A DNA stretch of 62,247 bases from a virus. The DNA is taken from the IMG/VR virus record IMGVR_UViG_3300036832_000189, positions 1 through 62,247 of that record; one strand, given 5' to 3'. Below are positions 37,364 to 46,898 of this stretch, piece by piece. Under the pieces are notes generated by a model. That model worked only from the letters and a program-made list of their open reading frames with translations, had not been told where the DNA came from and searched no databases. Both the position numbers and the translations under genes were made by a program. The number at the start of each line of letters is the position of its first letter. The stretch's first letter is position 1.

Positions 37364-37501
37364 ATGCCAGCGAAATCACAGAAGCAGCGCGGGTTTATCT
37401 ACGCAAGATTCGGCAAGGCATGGGCCAAGAAGCACCACTTCAACAACAAAGGCAAGCTCCCGGTGCGGGTGCGGCGGAAGCGCAGGCGCAAGTCTAAGTG
37501 A
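37364..37501 (+). CDS. 45-residue basic protein upstream of terminase
   Basis: ATG 37364 lies 3 nt after the previous stop. The product is Lys/Arg-rich (MPAKSQKQRGFIYARFGKAW; VRVRRKRRRKSK) and overlaps the terminase GTG by 4 nt (GTGA). Tight coupling to terminase and a basic sequence make it a small packaging or DNA-binding factor candidate. Confidence 0.65.
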   Translation: MPAKSQKQRGFIYARFGKAWAKKHHFNNKGKLPVRVRRKRRRKSK

Positions 37502-38979
37502 GTACGATCAACGCGACCACAGGCTACAGCCGAGAGACACTGTGGGATATGGTGGGTTACGAGCCACACGAGGCTCAAATGCTCATCCATGACTCGGCTG
37601 CACGTTTCAAAGTGCCCTGTTGCGGTCGCAGGTTTGGCAAGTCAACGAGTGCGATCCGGGACTTCTGGCCGGACTTCATGGAACGTGGCAGAACCTTCTG
37701 GCTAGTTGGGCCTACATACGAGCTGGGAGAGCGTGAGTTCGAGGTTCTGTATGACGACGTGATGAACTTCCCGGCAGCAATCAGGAATCGTTGTCAAATC
37801 TCATATTCACCAGCCGCCGGCAACATGAAGGTGCTGTTCCCGTGGCGTACGTTGGTGAAGGTGGTATCCGCAGAGAAGCCCAAGTCCTTGCTGGGCAAGG
37901 GGTTGTCTGGGGCTATTATGTGTGAGGCTGCGGAGCATGAAGAGATTACATGGACGAAGTACATTCGTCCTGCATTGGCGGATAGGCGTGGACGCGCTAT
38001 TTTCCCCTCAACACCAAAGGGCTTCAACTTCTACTACCACTACCACAGGCGTGGTCTGCCTGGTTCCAACACATACGTCAGGGAAGCTCGAGAGTCTACG
38101 ATCAACGCTGCAAAGGGTGCATACAGCGCGGGCTGGGAGAGCTGGCAGTTCCCGTCATGGGCAAACACACACGTGTTCTCTGGGCCTGATGATCCGGAGT
38201 TCGATGAGATCCGGGCCAACACGTCACAGGTCATTTGGGAACAGGAATACGAGGCCAAGTTCACGTCCTTCGAGGGGCGCGTCTACGATGAGTTCGATGA
38301 GCGTATTCACGTGACTGACCTCAGAGATGTAGTACGAAAGTGGCTGCCATTCTGGAAGAACTACTGGGGTGTGGACTTCGGATTCAAAAACCCGTTTGCG
38401 TGCCTTGACGTGATGGTCGATCCAGAGGACAACGTCTATGTCTGGCGAGAATATTACGTGTCCGGTGTGCCGACAATCATTCACTGCGACCGTCTACGAC
38501 AAAGAGACAACCCTCCAGGCTTCCACGTTGATTGCATTTTCGCAGATCCCGCAGGTGCAGATGGAGTTGCTACATTGCAGCTCAAACTCGGACAAGTGTT
38601 TGCTCGCAAGGTCGGATGGCTTCAGGGTGTTGAGCAGTTGAAGGTACTGTTCCGCGGGCACAAGACCGACGATGGGGAGACGATCCCACGTATCTTCATT
38701 GATAGATCATGTGTGAACCTGATTGGAGAACTGAACACGCTACACATGGTCGAGAACAAGAAGCCGAGCTCACAGAACTCGAAAGAGCAGCAGCATACAC
38801 ACAACGACCACGCCTGTGACGCTCTGCGGTACTTCTGCAATGAATATTTCGTCCTGGGAGCAGGCACGAGGTTGAGCGACATCAACAAGTACGCAGATCA
38901 GATGGGCAAGGTTGGAGATACCATCTTCACGTATGACCAGGCACCATTCACGATGGACGCGGAGCCAATCAGGTGGTAA
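37498..38979 (+). CDS. Terminase large subunit
   Basis: The 493-residue protein packages DNA into the prohead. It has a Walker A variant GRRFGKST (43-50), Walker B AIMCEAAE (139-146), and the coupling motif STPKG (171-175). The C-terminal nuclease has RNase H-type acids at GVDFGFKNP (Asp293), FADPAGAD (Asp350) and HACDALRY (Asp441). GTG 37498 overlaps the upstream stop. The packaging mode (cos, pac or direct repeats) cannot be read from the sequence alone; the circular overlap of the window fits permuted or circularised ends. Confidence 0.9.
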   Translation: MSTINATTGYSRETLWDMVGYEPHEAQMLIHDSAARFKVPCCGRRFGKSTSAIRDFWPDFMERGRTFWLVGPTYELGEREFEVLYDDVMNFPAAIRNRCQISYSPAAGNMKVLFPWRTLVKVVSAEKPKSLLGKGLSGAIMCEAAEHEEITWTKYIRPALADRRGRAIFPSTPKGFNFYYHYHRRGLPGSNTYVREARESTINAAKGAYSAGWESWQFPSWANTHVFSGPDDPEFDEIRANTSQVIWEQEYEAKFTSFEGRVYDEFDERIHVTDLRDVVRKWLPFWKNYWGVDFGFKNPFACLDVMVDPEDNVYVWREYYVSGVPTIIHCDRLRQRDNPPGFHVDCIFADPAGADGVATLQLKLGQVFARKVGWLQGVEQLKVLFRGHKTDDGETIPRIFIDRSCVNLIGELNTLHMVENKKPSSQNSKEQQHTHNDHACDALRYFCNEYFVLGAGTRLSDINKYADQMGKVGDTIFTYDQAPFTMDAEPIRW

Positions 38980-38998
38980 GCGTGTCTAAGAGCACAAA

Positions 38999-40534
38999 AT
39001 GGTAGTTGTAGAATCATCTCAACAGGTTGCACAGCGGTTTGTGCATGACGCGCAAGGGGATCTGGTTCCAAGTCCGTCCGCGTTCCTGGAGCGTGGTGTC
39101 AATTCACCATTCCCGGCGACGCCGATCGAATACAACGGTGACCTGTTCCCACGAATCATAGCTCTACGCACATACGAGAAGATGAAGCGCAACGACGCAC
39201 AGATACGTGCGACTCTGCGTGCGGTGAAGATCCCGGTGTTGGGTGGCGACTGGTACGTCGAGCCGGCAGATACATCCGACGCCGAGAAGCAGTTGAACGC
39301 TGACGCTGCCGAGTTTGTCGAGTTCAACCTGTTTGAAAACCTGACGATCACGTGGCAGCAGCTCATGCACCATATCCTCACGATGCTGGACTATGGTTCC
39401 TCGTGGGTTGAAACTGTGTATGAAGTGAAGGGTTGGCGTCCACAGCGCCAGTCCAGTAATTCACGAAATTTTGTGATGCTACGAAAGCTGGCACCACGGC
39501 CTGCAGTCACGATTGCAGAATTCCTCTACGACCCGGAGGGTGGGCCTGACGGGATCGTACATGAGGCTGTAGATCCTTCCCAGGCCGAGCTACCAGGGCT
39601 GGGATTCCCAGGAGCTAGCACCGAGAATCAGGTATATATCCCGATTGAGGATATGCTGGGGTTCGTCTTCGATCAAGAGGGCGGCAACCTGGAAGGCATG
39701 AGTATCCTCCGGACGGCCTACCAGCATTGGTACTACAAGTCCAACCTGTACAAGATCGACGCCATCCAGAAGGAACGTCATGGTATCGGTATCCCAGATA
39801 TCGAGCTGCCTCCAGGATACGACCAGAACGACCTGCAATATGCAGCCAACATGGCCAGGAACATTAGGACTAATGAGCGTGCCTTCATCCTGCGCCCGCA
39901 AGGTTGGGTTGTGGGGTTCGCCAAGGTCGAAGGACAGCTCACGGATGCATTGAAGAGTGCAGAACACCACGACATGATGATCGCACGCAACGTGCTTGCG
40001 TCGTTTATCAACGCGACTGGTGGGTCATCTGGAGCGGGCGCTGGAGGCAGCAGAAGCAATAGCGCAGTGGCGATGGATCTGTTCTTGAAGTCTCTGCGAG
40101 AAATTGGTAACTTGGTCTGTGATGTCATCAACAAGTATTTGATCCCCAAGCTCGTCAGCTACAACTTCCAAGTTACGCGGTACCCGAAGCTGAAAGTACG
40201 TGGCATCGGTGAAGCACGGAACCAGCAAGAGCTCTCCACAGTGGTTCGGAACCTGGTATCGGTGAACGCACTCAGCATGGACGACTCCACAGAGAAGTAC
40301 CTGCGAGAAGTCTTCGATTTGCCGGCGGTGTGGGATAAATCTAATGTTAGAATCAATGACGCGCTACTGCACGTCTGGGGTCAGCTCAACGCTGCAGATC
40401 CAAGTGGAGGCACAGCACAAGCACCGAAGCCACAGCCCACAGCGAAGCAGCCCACACCAGCGACGGTGCCAAAGCCTAACGCCACACGCGGAGCAACGAC
40501 AGGCAACATGCCAAAGGGGACGACTCAGGGATGA
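38999..40534 (+). CDS. Portal protein, DUF935 (Mu gp29-like)
   Basis: The 511-residue protein follows terminase and shows the DUF935 pattern: YEKMKRNDAQIRATLRAVKI, then VLGGDWYVEPA, TMLDYGSSWVETVYE and GFVFDQEGGNLEGMSILRTA. The C-terminus is Pro/Ala/Thr-rich and probably disordered. It forms the dodecameric ring through which DNA enters. The next gene's ATG overlaps its stop by 4 nt. Confidence 0.85.
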   Translation: MVVVESSQQVAQRFVHDAQGDLVPSPSAFLERGVNSPFPATPIEYNGDLFPRIIALRTYEKMKRNDAQIRATLRAVKIPVLGGDWYVEPADTSDAEKQLNADAAEFVEFNLFENLTITWQQLMHHILTMLDYGSSWVETVYEVKGWRPQRQSSNSRNFVMLRKLAPRPAVTIAEFLYDPEGGPDGIVHEAVDPSQAELPGLGFPGASTENQVYIPIEDMLGFVFDQEGGNLEGMSILRTAYQHWYYKSNLYKIDAIQKERHGIGIPDIELPPGYDQNDLQYAANMARNIRTNERAFILRPQGWVVGFAKVEGQLTDALKSAEHHDMMIARNVLASFINATGGSSGAGAGGSRSNSAVAMDLFLKSLREIGNLVCDVINKYLIPKLVSYNFQVTRYPKLKVRGIGEARNQQELSTVVRNLVSVNALSMDDSTEKYLREVFDLPAVWDKSNVRINDALLHVWGQLNAADPSGGTAQAPKPQPTAKQPTPATVPKPNATRGATTGNMPKGTTQG

Positions 40535-40734
40535 CGTACATGTATCCATACGACGCAATCCAGATGGGCATGAACGACATCCCGGAAGGGTACTTGATTG
40601 CGCGTACACAGGAGCCTATCCCGTTCCTGCCTATTCATCCATTGAAAAACGACGTGGACAGGAGCGTGTTCGATGATGTTCCGCCACCGCCAGACATCAG
40701 ACCTTGGTATGTCAAAGATGGCTTCGGAGTTTAG
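40531..40734 (+). CDS. Small hypothetical protein
   Basis: ATG 40531 overlaps the portal stop by 4 nt and gives 67 residues, Pro-rich and acidic (IPEGYLIARTQEPIPFLPIH; FDDVPPPPDIRPWY). Function unknown. Confidence 0.6.
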   Translation: MTYMYPYDAIQMGMNDIPEGYLIARTQEPIPFLPIHPLKNDVDRSVFDDVPPPPDIRPWYVKDGFGV

Positions 40735-40763
40735 CATTTAGAGTATAACCTAAAGGAGGACGC

Positions 40764-41120
40764 ATGGCGCGACAAGCAGGTAACAGGCTCACGGGGATTC
40801 CGTCTACAGACAAGGGCGGGAGTGTGAAGCGCGGGAGTGCGCCTGCGGGTCTGCGTCCTACCAAGGATGCACGCATGCCCGGAGGCAGTGGGAACGCCGA
40901 TCTGAGGCCGGATCACTTCTCCGGTGGAGTGCCAACAGGGAACTCAGCTTCACCACGGCTGGGTGGTTCGACTACGGGCCCGCTTGCAGGAGCGAAGGCA
41001 GTTCCACCGGCAGCAGGACTTGGCGGAGCCACCCGTGTGGGGGGTGCTGCACGGAGTTCCGGCTCTGGAGGCAAGAACAAGATTCAGCCGCCAGCAACGG
41101 GATTGGGGAAGGGCTATTAG
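40764..41120 (+). CDS. Low-complexity Gly/Ala/Pro protein
   Basis: ATG 40764 with AAAGGAGGACGC just upstream gives 118 residues dominated by Gly, Ala, Pro and basic residues (LAGAKAVPPAAGLGGATRVG). It is likely disordered. Its place between portal and protease fits a head-assembly accessory, but nothing specific is recognised. Confidence 0.6.
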   Translation: MARQAGNRLTGIPSTDKGGSVKRGSAPAGLRPTKDARMPGGSGNADLRPDHFSGGVPTGNSASPRLGGSTTGPLAGAKAVPPAAGLGGATRVGGAARSSGSGGKNKIQPPATGLGKGY

Positions 41121-41123
41121 CCT

Positions 41124-42281
41124 ATGGATGAGATCCTCTTCACGATGCAGAAGTTCACCGTCGATGACTCCGAACGAGTCTGGGTGCATGCGTTCCCGTA
41201 TAGGACGTATGAGCACCCACTGTATGGCACCGTCACCTTCACCCGTGAGGACGCCAAGGAGATGCAGGAGAACTTCACGGCGAACGTGATGGAGCAGGAG
41301 CTGTCTTTCAACTACGAACATGGGTTGGATAAGGCCAAAGGCAACATGGCTTCCGGTTCGGTTACTGCTGTTGACGTCAGGGATGACGGCATGTGGATTG
41401 AGGTAGAGCCGACCAAGACCGCGTTGCAGGAAATCAGAGAAAGGGCGTGGAAGTATGCGTCGGTAGAGAGGTTCAAGGAGTGGGTGCATCCAGCATCCAA
41501 GAAGGTGTTCAAGAACGTGTTGCGCGGAGGTGCGTTTACCAACTACCCGTTCAACAAGGGTGTGGCACCGCTCAACTTCTCAGAACTGGCGCTACTCGAA
41601 AAGGAGCCAAGCGTTGTACCAGACAAGGAGCAGAAGATGGATCTGAAAGAACTGGCCAAGAGGCTTGGTCTTCCGGAGGCTGCAACAGAGGCAGATGTCA
41701 ACGCCAAGCTCGAAGAGCTGGCAAAGATGCCTGCTGCGGTCGAGACACTGACGCAGGAGTTCTCCGACTACAAGACCAAGCACAAGGATGCGGGCATCAA
41801 GACCGAAGACATCCAGAAGTTCAAGGATGTCGAGCCTGAGCTGTACGCGGAGATTCTGGCTTCGCGGCACGAAAGGCTGGACAGGGAGGCCGAGAAGTTC
41901 TCCGACAACTTCACCACTGAGGACGGGCGTGTGCTTTCGCCTGAGTGGTCGGAGCGGGTCAAGCAGGCGTATCTCAAGCACAGCGCCGGCGAGATGACCA
42001 TGCAGGAGTTCTCGGCGACGATGCTCGAGGCCAACACCAAGGGACTCGTCAAGATCGGTCGTGAGCGTGGATCTGCTCGGCGTGAGCAGAGCGGTGACCA
42101 GGAGTTCGCGGACGTGCAGAAGATGGTGCAGCAGTTTGCGGATCTGTCGCTGGCCTACTCCAGAGAGCACAAGGTCAGCTACGACGAAGCCATGCGGGCT
42201 GTGGGTCTGGAGAAGCCAGAGCTGGCAGACGCATACGACAGGATCGAGATTCCGGTGCTGACGGGAGGGGGTGACGAATAA
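41124..42281 (+). CDS. Prohead protease (Mu gpI-like) fused to scaffold-like domain
   Basis: The 385-residue protein starts with a Mu gpI-like protease region: ERVWVHAFPYRTYEHPLYGT, NFTANVMEQELSFNYEH and MASGSVTAVDVRDDGMWIEV, with SVERFKEW further on. From about residue 170 it becomes a charged, helical segment (MDLKELAKRLGLPEAATEAD) typical of a scaffold. No separate scaffold gene is seen, so the two functions are probably combined, as in Mu I/Z. Confidence 0.8.
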   Translation: MDEILFTMQKFTVDDSERVWVHAFPYRTYEHPLYGTVTFTREDAKEMQENFTANVMEQELSFNYEHGLDKAKGNMASGSVTAVDVRDDGMWIEVEPTKTALQEIRERAWKYASVERFKEWVHPASKKVFKNVLRGGAFTNYPFNKGVAPLNFSELALLEKEPSVVPDKEQKMDLKELAKRLGLPEAATEADVNAKLEELAKMPAAVETLTQEFSDYKTKHKDAGIKTEDIQKFKDVEPELYAEILASRHERLDREAEKFSDNFTTEDGRVLSPEWSERVKQAYLKHSAGEMTMQEFSATMLEANTKGLVKIGRERGSARREQSGDQEFADVQKMVQQFADLSLAYSREHKVSYDEAMRAVGLEKPELADAYDRIEIPVLTGGGDE

Positions 42282-42673
42282 TGCCGAATGATACCTTCAA
42301 TCCAGTGATGGCGAAGGGCTATGACGCTGCCGCAGCCATCACCAAGTACCGCGCTGTCAAGTTCTCCGCAGATCAGACCGTTACACCTGTGACCGCAATT
42401 ACGGACAAGGTTGCAGGCATCGCTGTGGACGGCGTGACGGCCACTGAGATTACCAAGGGCAAAGGTTGCCCGGTCATCTCCAACGGGCGTGTGCCTTTCG
42501 AGGCAGATGCAGCTTGCGCCGCGGGTCAGCAGCTTGCAGTTTCAGCCTCGGTCAACGGTACGCTTACCCCTCTGGGTACTGCTGGTGCAGGAACAATCGT
42601 CGTCGGACTGTGTGTTCTGGGTGCAGCAGCACAGGGCGCACGCGGAACCGTCGAACTCACACCTGGCGCATAG
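42281..42673 (+). CDS. Capsid decoration protein (DUF2190-like)
   Basis: The 130-residue protein is Ala/Gly/Val-rich (AAAITKYRAVKFSADQTVTP; VAGIAVDGVTATEITKGKGC), a DUF2190-like pattern found immediately before major capsid genes. It overlaps the protease stop by one base (TAATG). A head-stabilising role is inferred. Confidence 0.75.
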   Translation: MPNDTFNPVMAKGYDAAAAITKYRAVKFSADQTVTPVTAITDKVAGIAVDGVTATEITKGKGCPVISNGRVPFEADAACAAGQQLAVSASVNGTLTPLGTAGAGTIVVGLCVLGAAAQGARGTVELTPGA

Positions 42674-42691
42674 GAAGGAGGCGAAAACTAA

Positions 42692-43675
42692 ATGCCATTC
42701 TACGACGCAAGAGCAATCTACGCTGACCCTATCCTCACCAACTTCTCGTTGGGGTTCCAGGATCAGCAGTACGTTGCTTCTAGGCTGTTCCCGATTACTC
42801 CTGTAACTCTGCCTTCGGGTAGGTACAGGACTTTCGACCGCAGCAACTGGGTTGCCTTCCCGGATCGACGTGAGCCGGGTACGTGGGCCAACGAGGTTCG
42901 CGGTGGAAAGTGGTCTGAGGACACGTTCTCCACCAAGCAGCACATGTTGCAGGCTGCAGTGGACGACCAGGAAATCGAGAACTACAACGCCGCCGGCCAG
43001 AACGCACAGGCAAACCTGTTCGCTGGCATCGACCCTGCGCGTGACGCTGTGAATCTGGTCACGCGGTCACTGCTCATCAGCTACGAGGTCGCGTGTGCCA
43101 ACATGGCACGTAACGCGGCCAACTACGCTGGTTCGCATACGACCACCAAGTCAGGTACAGGTCAGTGGACAGATCCGGGCTCAGATCCGATGGCGGACGT
43201 CATCGCCGGGATGCGGGCGATCTACACCGACATCAACTACTACCCGAACGTGATGATCTTCCCTTGGGACGCTTGGATCACGCTTGCGAACCACCCGAAG
43301 CTCATTGCAAGGTACCAGTACACCCAGGCACAGTATGACCCGGAAGCTGCACTTCGGCTCTTCACCGGGTTCGATGGCGACATTGTCGTCACAAATGCTG
43401 TGTACAACACCGCGGACAACATCGACACCACTGCAGTGATGACGAAAATCTGGGGTAAGGACGTCATCATGGCCAAGGTGGACGATGTTCCTGGACAGCA
43501 GACGCAGACGTATGCCAAGACCTTCTGTCAAATCTTCCCGGACGGCAACGTTCGGCAGGCTTGGCAGTGGCGTGAAGAGGCACGAACGTCCACCGTCTAC
43601 CGTGTCGGTTGGCGTTGGGATCTCAAGCTGACGCAGGCGCTGGCAGGATACCTCATCAAGAACGCCGTTCCGTGA
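42692..43675 (+). CDS. Major capsid protein
   Basis: The 327-residue protein has a HK97-type order: an N-terminal region with RLFPITPVTLPSGRYRTF, a helical spine (AARDAVNLVTRSLLISYEVA-like DAVNLVTRSLLISYEVACA), and a C-terminal strand region (WQWREEARTSTVYRVGWRWD). The DVIAGMRAIYTDINYYPNVM to DAWITLANHPK segment matches capsid proteins with Mu-like head modules. AAGGAGG lies 10 nt before ATG 42692. Confidence 0.85.
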   Translation: MPFYDARAIYADPILTNFSLGFQDQQYVASRLFPITPVTLPSGRYRTFDRSNWVAFPDRREPGTWANEVRGGKWSEDTFSTKQHMLQAAVDDQEIENYNAAGQNAQANLFAGIDPARDAVNLVTRSLLISYEVACANMARNAANYAGSHTTTKSGTGQWTDPGSDPMADVIAGMRAIYTDINYYPNVMIFPWDAWITLANHPKLIARYQYTQAQYDPEAALRLFTGFDGDIVVTNAVYNTADNIDTTAVMTKIWGKDVIMAKVDDVPGQQTQTYAKTFCQIFPDGNVRQAWQWREEARTSTVYRVGWRWDLKLTQALAGYLIKNAVP

Positions 43676-43695
43676 GAAAGGAGGGATGAACCAAC

Positions 43696-44124
43696 ATGGC
43701 TGATGAAGAACTCGTACTCGCGTCCAAGATCGAGGACAGCGAGGAGGATCCACATTCGGTTACAGGTGTATCTCCACGTGTGATCGCAGAACGAGGCGAT
43801 CCCCTGCCGTCGGAGCTGTCGGATCAGGAAGAGCAGTTCAAGAAGGATGGACTGCTTGTGCCGAAGTCCATGCTTCCGCTTGAACCCGGGGAGACGACTG
43901 ACGACATCATGTCCTCGTCGCTGACAGAGCAGGAGGCTCTCGAGCACATTCGGGAAGTGGAAGAAGACGAGGGTGGAGAGACAGACGGCACCAAGGAAGT
44001 GAAACAGGCTCTCGGTGTTCCTACTGAGGACGAGCTGAAGCAGCAGGACAAGGACAAGGCAAAGCCTGCACCAACGCAGACTGCTGCCAAGCCGGCTGCA
44101 GGAGCCAAGAAGGAAAACGGCTGA
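43696..44124 (+). CDS. Acidic disordered head-module protein
   Basis: ATG 43696 gives 142 residues, strongly acidic (SSSLTEQEALEHIREVEEDE) with a Lys/Ala/Pro tail (KPAPTQTAAKPAAGAKKENG). It sits between capsid and connector genes. No function is recognised. Confidence 0.6.
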   Translation: MADEELVLASKIEDSEEDPHSVTGVSPRVIAERGDPLPSELSDQEEQFKKDGLLVPKSMLPLEPGETTDDIMSSSLTEQEALEHIREVEEDEGGETDGTKEVKQALGVPTEDELKQQDKDKAKPAPTQTAAKPAAGAKKENG

Positions 44125-44588
44125 TGCCAACGCCATCGGCACTCGCTAATGCTTCTGATGCCAATATGTTTCTGGACAGTGATACTCTGAGTGTCACCGA
44201 CCAGAACGACCAGAAGGAGCAACAGGAAGCTGCAAACATGATTACGGGCTACCTGTATGGGCGAGTGCCGGTGGCGGCGATCAACGCATGGACTGCCAAC
44301 CTGGGAGCGGTGCCACCTATCATCCGTGGCATCGCTGGGCGGTTGGTGGCTGCGTTTCGTTATAGGGCGAAGTATTCTGAGAGTGAAAATGAAGTGTCGC
44401 CTTATGCCTCGAAGCTCTACAACGAGGCGATCGCCATGCTGAATGCCATCGTGCGTGGTGACCTCATCATCCCGGAGCTGGTGGATGCAGGTCAAGATGT
44501 GAGTGATGTCCACATCACCGAGGCGTACTTCTATCCGAATGACAGTAGTGGACTCGATCCCATCTTCAATGTGGAGCGCACGTTCTAG
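44124..44588 (+). CDS. Head-tail connector (DUF1320/Mu gp36-like)
   Basis: The 154-residue helical protein (KEQQEAANMITGYLYGRVPV; AGRLVAAFRYRAKYSESENE) sits in the usual connector place after the capsid gene. The pattern of a helical core and short C-terminal strands fits DUF1320-type connectors. It overlaps both neighbours by one base. Confidence 0.65.
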   Translation: MPTPSALANASDANMFLDSDTLSVTDQNDQKEQQEAANMITGYLYGRVPVAAINAWTANLGAVPPIIRGIAGRLVAAFRYRAKYSESENEVSPYASKLYNEAIAMLNAIVRGDLIIPELVDAGQDVSDVHITEAYFYPNDSSGLDPIFNVERTF

Positions 44589-45202
44589 TGACGGCTTTTG
44601 AACCTACCCATACGACGCCAGGTGGCGTAGAACTCGACCTCCACTGGCAGCCTGACCTGCGGATTGTGGCTGCGCAGTTCGACCAGTATGCGGAAATGGT
44701 CAGCAACTTCGCGGTGCCACTGGCAGAGGTAGCTGTGCTTGCGTCTAAGGACGCAAGAGCAAGGTTTGAGCGTGAAGGGTATGCGTCCCCTGGTGATTGG
44801 CCCGATTGGAGTGACGATTACAAAGCAATACGTGACCAGCTCCCAGGTGAAGGCACGACGATCCTCGATTTGACTGGTCGCATGCGTGCGCACGCATCAG
44901 ATCCGGCTTCATATGAAGTGGATGTTGCTGGAGGCTTCTCCGCTGGCTTCGGAGAGCTGCACTACGTGCCGGACTCTGAGCTTGATTACTACCACCAAGA
45001 AGGCACGAGCAAGATGCCTGCACGTCCGTTTATTGGGTTGGCGTCTATTTCACAGTCCATGATTGCCTTCGAGCAATGGCTTGATGCCGTCTTTGCGGAC
45101 TTCGGTACAGGAGTTCGGCCTGGGGAATCTATGGTCGTATTGCCGGGTGTCGGTATCAGGTTCAGGGGTGCTGGCGGCAAATTTGTTTCGAGCAAACGGT
45201 GA
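44588..45202 (+). CDS. Tail completion/virion morphogenesis protein (Mu gpG-like)
   Basis: GTG 44588 gives 204 residues. FEREGYASPGDWPDWSDDY followed by TILDLTGRMRAHA is the recognisable signature of the phage virion morphogenesis family (Mu gpG). The C-terminal half has MPARPFIGLASISQSMIAF. It probably joins tail tube to head. Confidence 0.75.
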   Translation: MTAFEPTHTTPGGVELDLHWQPDLRIVAAQFDQYAEMVSNFAVPLAEVAVLASKDARARFEREGYASPGDWPDWSDDYKAIRDQLPGEGTTILDLTGRMRAHASDPASYEVDVAGGFSAGFGELHYVPDSELDYYHQEGTSKMPARPFIGLASISQSMIAFEQWLDAVFADFGTGVRPGESMVVLPGVGIRFRGAGGKFVSSKR

Positions 45203-45664
45203 ATGGCATATTTCACAGACATCGACCAGGTCGGAACGTACTTGGAAACGCTGTTGAAGGCGCACATGAACACGTTCACGCCGCCAGTCAAGAACGTCGA
45301 GTTCGCACGAGACTCGTCAACGCTGGGCTGGCCGTGCATCACGATCCTGGCAGGCGTTTTGAGGCGCACGCCTTTGGCCACAGGACTACAGGTAGACTTG
45401 GCGTTCAACATGGCGATTTACGTGATGCATGCACCATTGGGCATGGGATTAGAGGCGCGATCCTACGAGGATTTGAAACTCGCAGCACAGGTTCGGAACC
45501 TCCTACACGCGAACACGAGGCTTCCTGATGTTGGAGGTAACCCACAAGTGGTGCAGTCCTGGATTGGTGACGAGTCACCGAGAACCTTGGCAACACGGAA
45601 AGCACCACAGGTTGTCTCAACACAACTGTTGTGGTACGCAACTTCACGAGGGAGAATAGCCTAA
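45203..45664 (+). CDS. Tail terminator-like protein
   Basis: ATG 45203 follows the previous stop directly and gives 153 residues, with an N-terminal helix (QVGTYLETLLKAHMNTFTPP) and a beta-rich core (LQVDLAFNMAIYVMHAPLGM). Position before the tail tube gene suggests a tail terminator or minor tail protein. It shares one base with the next gene (TAATG). Confidence 0.6.
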   Translation: MAYFTDIDQVGTYLETLLKAHMNTFTPPVKNVEFARDSSTLGWPCITILAGVLRRTPLATGLQVDLAFNMAIYVMHAPLGMGLEARSYEDLKLAAQVRNLLHANTRLPDVGGNPQVVQSWIGDESPRTLATRKAPQVVSTQLLWYATSRGRIA

Positions 45665-45870
45665 TGTACAGCATCGCGTTTCACAATGAGGCGTTTGACA
45701 AAGATGTAGAGGTGTCTGTTCCTATGTTCCCCGTCACACTCAAGAACGGGCACACCGTCAGCATCAGCAAGGAGCAGGTCGAGGAGTACGAGGCAAAGAC
45801 GGGAAACAAATTCGAGGAAGTGGCGTCAGGCATCTACGGCGCAAAGGTCACCAAGAAGGAGGGTAAATAA
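45664..45870 (+). CDS. Small tail-module protein
   Basis: The 68-residue protein has SVPMFPVTLKNGHTVSISKE and a charged C-terminus (YEAKTGNKFEEVASGIYGAK). It overlaps both neighbours by one base. Function unknown; it is probably a tail accessory. Confidence 0.65.
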   Translation: MYSIAFHNEAFDKDVEVSVPMFPVTLKNGHTVSISKEQVEEYEAKTGNKFEEVASGIYGAKVTKKEGK

Positions 45871-46880
45871 TGCCTGCTGGACTCGGTGCAGGTGGTGCCA
45901 TTGGCGTCGCGCTAGAGACTGCCGCCGCGCCCGGCACCTGGGTTACACCCGCGATTTGGGTACCTGTTCTCAACGAGAACATCAACTACACAGAAGCACG
46001 ATACTTCTCGGAGGCGATTCGTCAGCAGACGATTGACCAGGCCGCCAAGAGAGGTTACTACCACGTCGAGGGAACATTGGGCTTGGAACTCGACACGAGG
46101 ACTTTGCCATACTTCCTTCATGCATCACGGATGGGAGTTGTAAAGACGGGTGCAGCCACACCCTGGACGTACAACTATTCTCCCGCGTCGGGCGCAACGA
46201 TCCCGGCGACCAACAGGACGCTGTCCATTACCCTGCTGCGAAATCAGACGTGGTTTGCATACACGGGCTGCGTGGTCACGAACTTCGACATTACCATCAA
46301 CAACGGCATCCTCGAGTTCAACCCGACCATCATGGGTACCACAGATGTGGCGGCGGGTGTAATTACTCCGACGCCAACGCCGGCCTGGACTCCTGCACAG
46401 ATTCTCGGTGCAGAAGCGCATTCCATCGCTGTTGGTGATGGCGCTCTGTTGTCGCCCGTAGCTGGTGTCACGGCAATGGCTAGCGCGACTGTCGATCAGA
46501 CGTTCAACGGCTTCACGTTCACGTCCAACGACAACGGTGCGGCCCAGAATCGTATCAACCAGTCACGTGGGGCAGCATACATCAGCTTCGGCAAGACCGA
46601 GGCGTCAGTGACTACTCAGTTGGATTTCGCCAACAGGACGGACTACGACCACTTCGAGAATGCAGACAGCAAGCGGTTGCAGTTCATCTCCAGCAACGGC
46701 GCAAGCGACAAGGTTGTCATCAACATCTACAACTCCGTGTTTGAAAGCTACGGTGTCCACTTGGGGGCAATGGCTGATCTGGTCATGGCTGACAGCGTGT
46801 TCCACGTTCTCGCATCTGGGGGAGCCAACCCTGGATTCGACATGAACGTCGTCAGCACTACCAGCCTCATTGTTTCCTAA
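45870..46880 (+). CDS. Major tail tube protein
   Basis: The 336-residue protein has the arrangement of a siphovirus tube protein: IGVALETAAAPGTWVTPAIW and VPVLNENINYTEARYFSEA at the start, then GYYHVEGTLGLELDTRTLPY, and a second beta half with FTFTSNDNGAAQNRINQS. Position before the chaperone pair and tape measure supports the call. Confidence 0.85.
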   Translation: MPAGLGAGGAIGVALETAAAPGTWVTPAIWVPVLNENINYTEARYFSEAIRQQTIDQAAKRGYYHVEGTLGLELDTRTLPYFLHASRMGVVKTGAATPWTYNYSPASGATIPATNRTLSITLLRNQTWFAYTGCVVTNFDITINNGILEFNPTIMGTTDVAAGVITPTPTPAWTPAQILGAEAHSIAVGDGALLSPVAGVTAMASATVDQTFNGFTFTSNDNGAAQNRINQSRGAAYISFGKTEASVTTQLDFANRTDYDHFENADSKRLQFISSNGASDKVVINIYNSVFESYGVHLGAMADLVMADSVFHVLASGGANPGFDMNVVSTTSLIVS

Positions 46881-46898
46881 CAAGAGAAAGGGCTAGCA

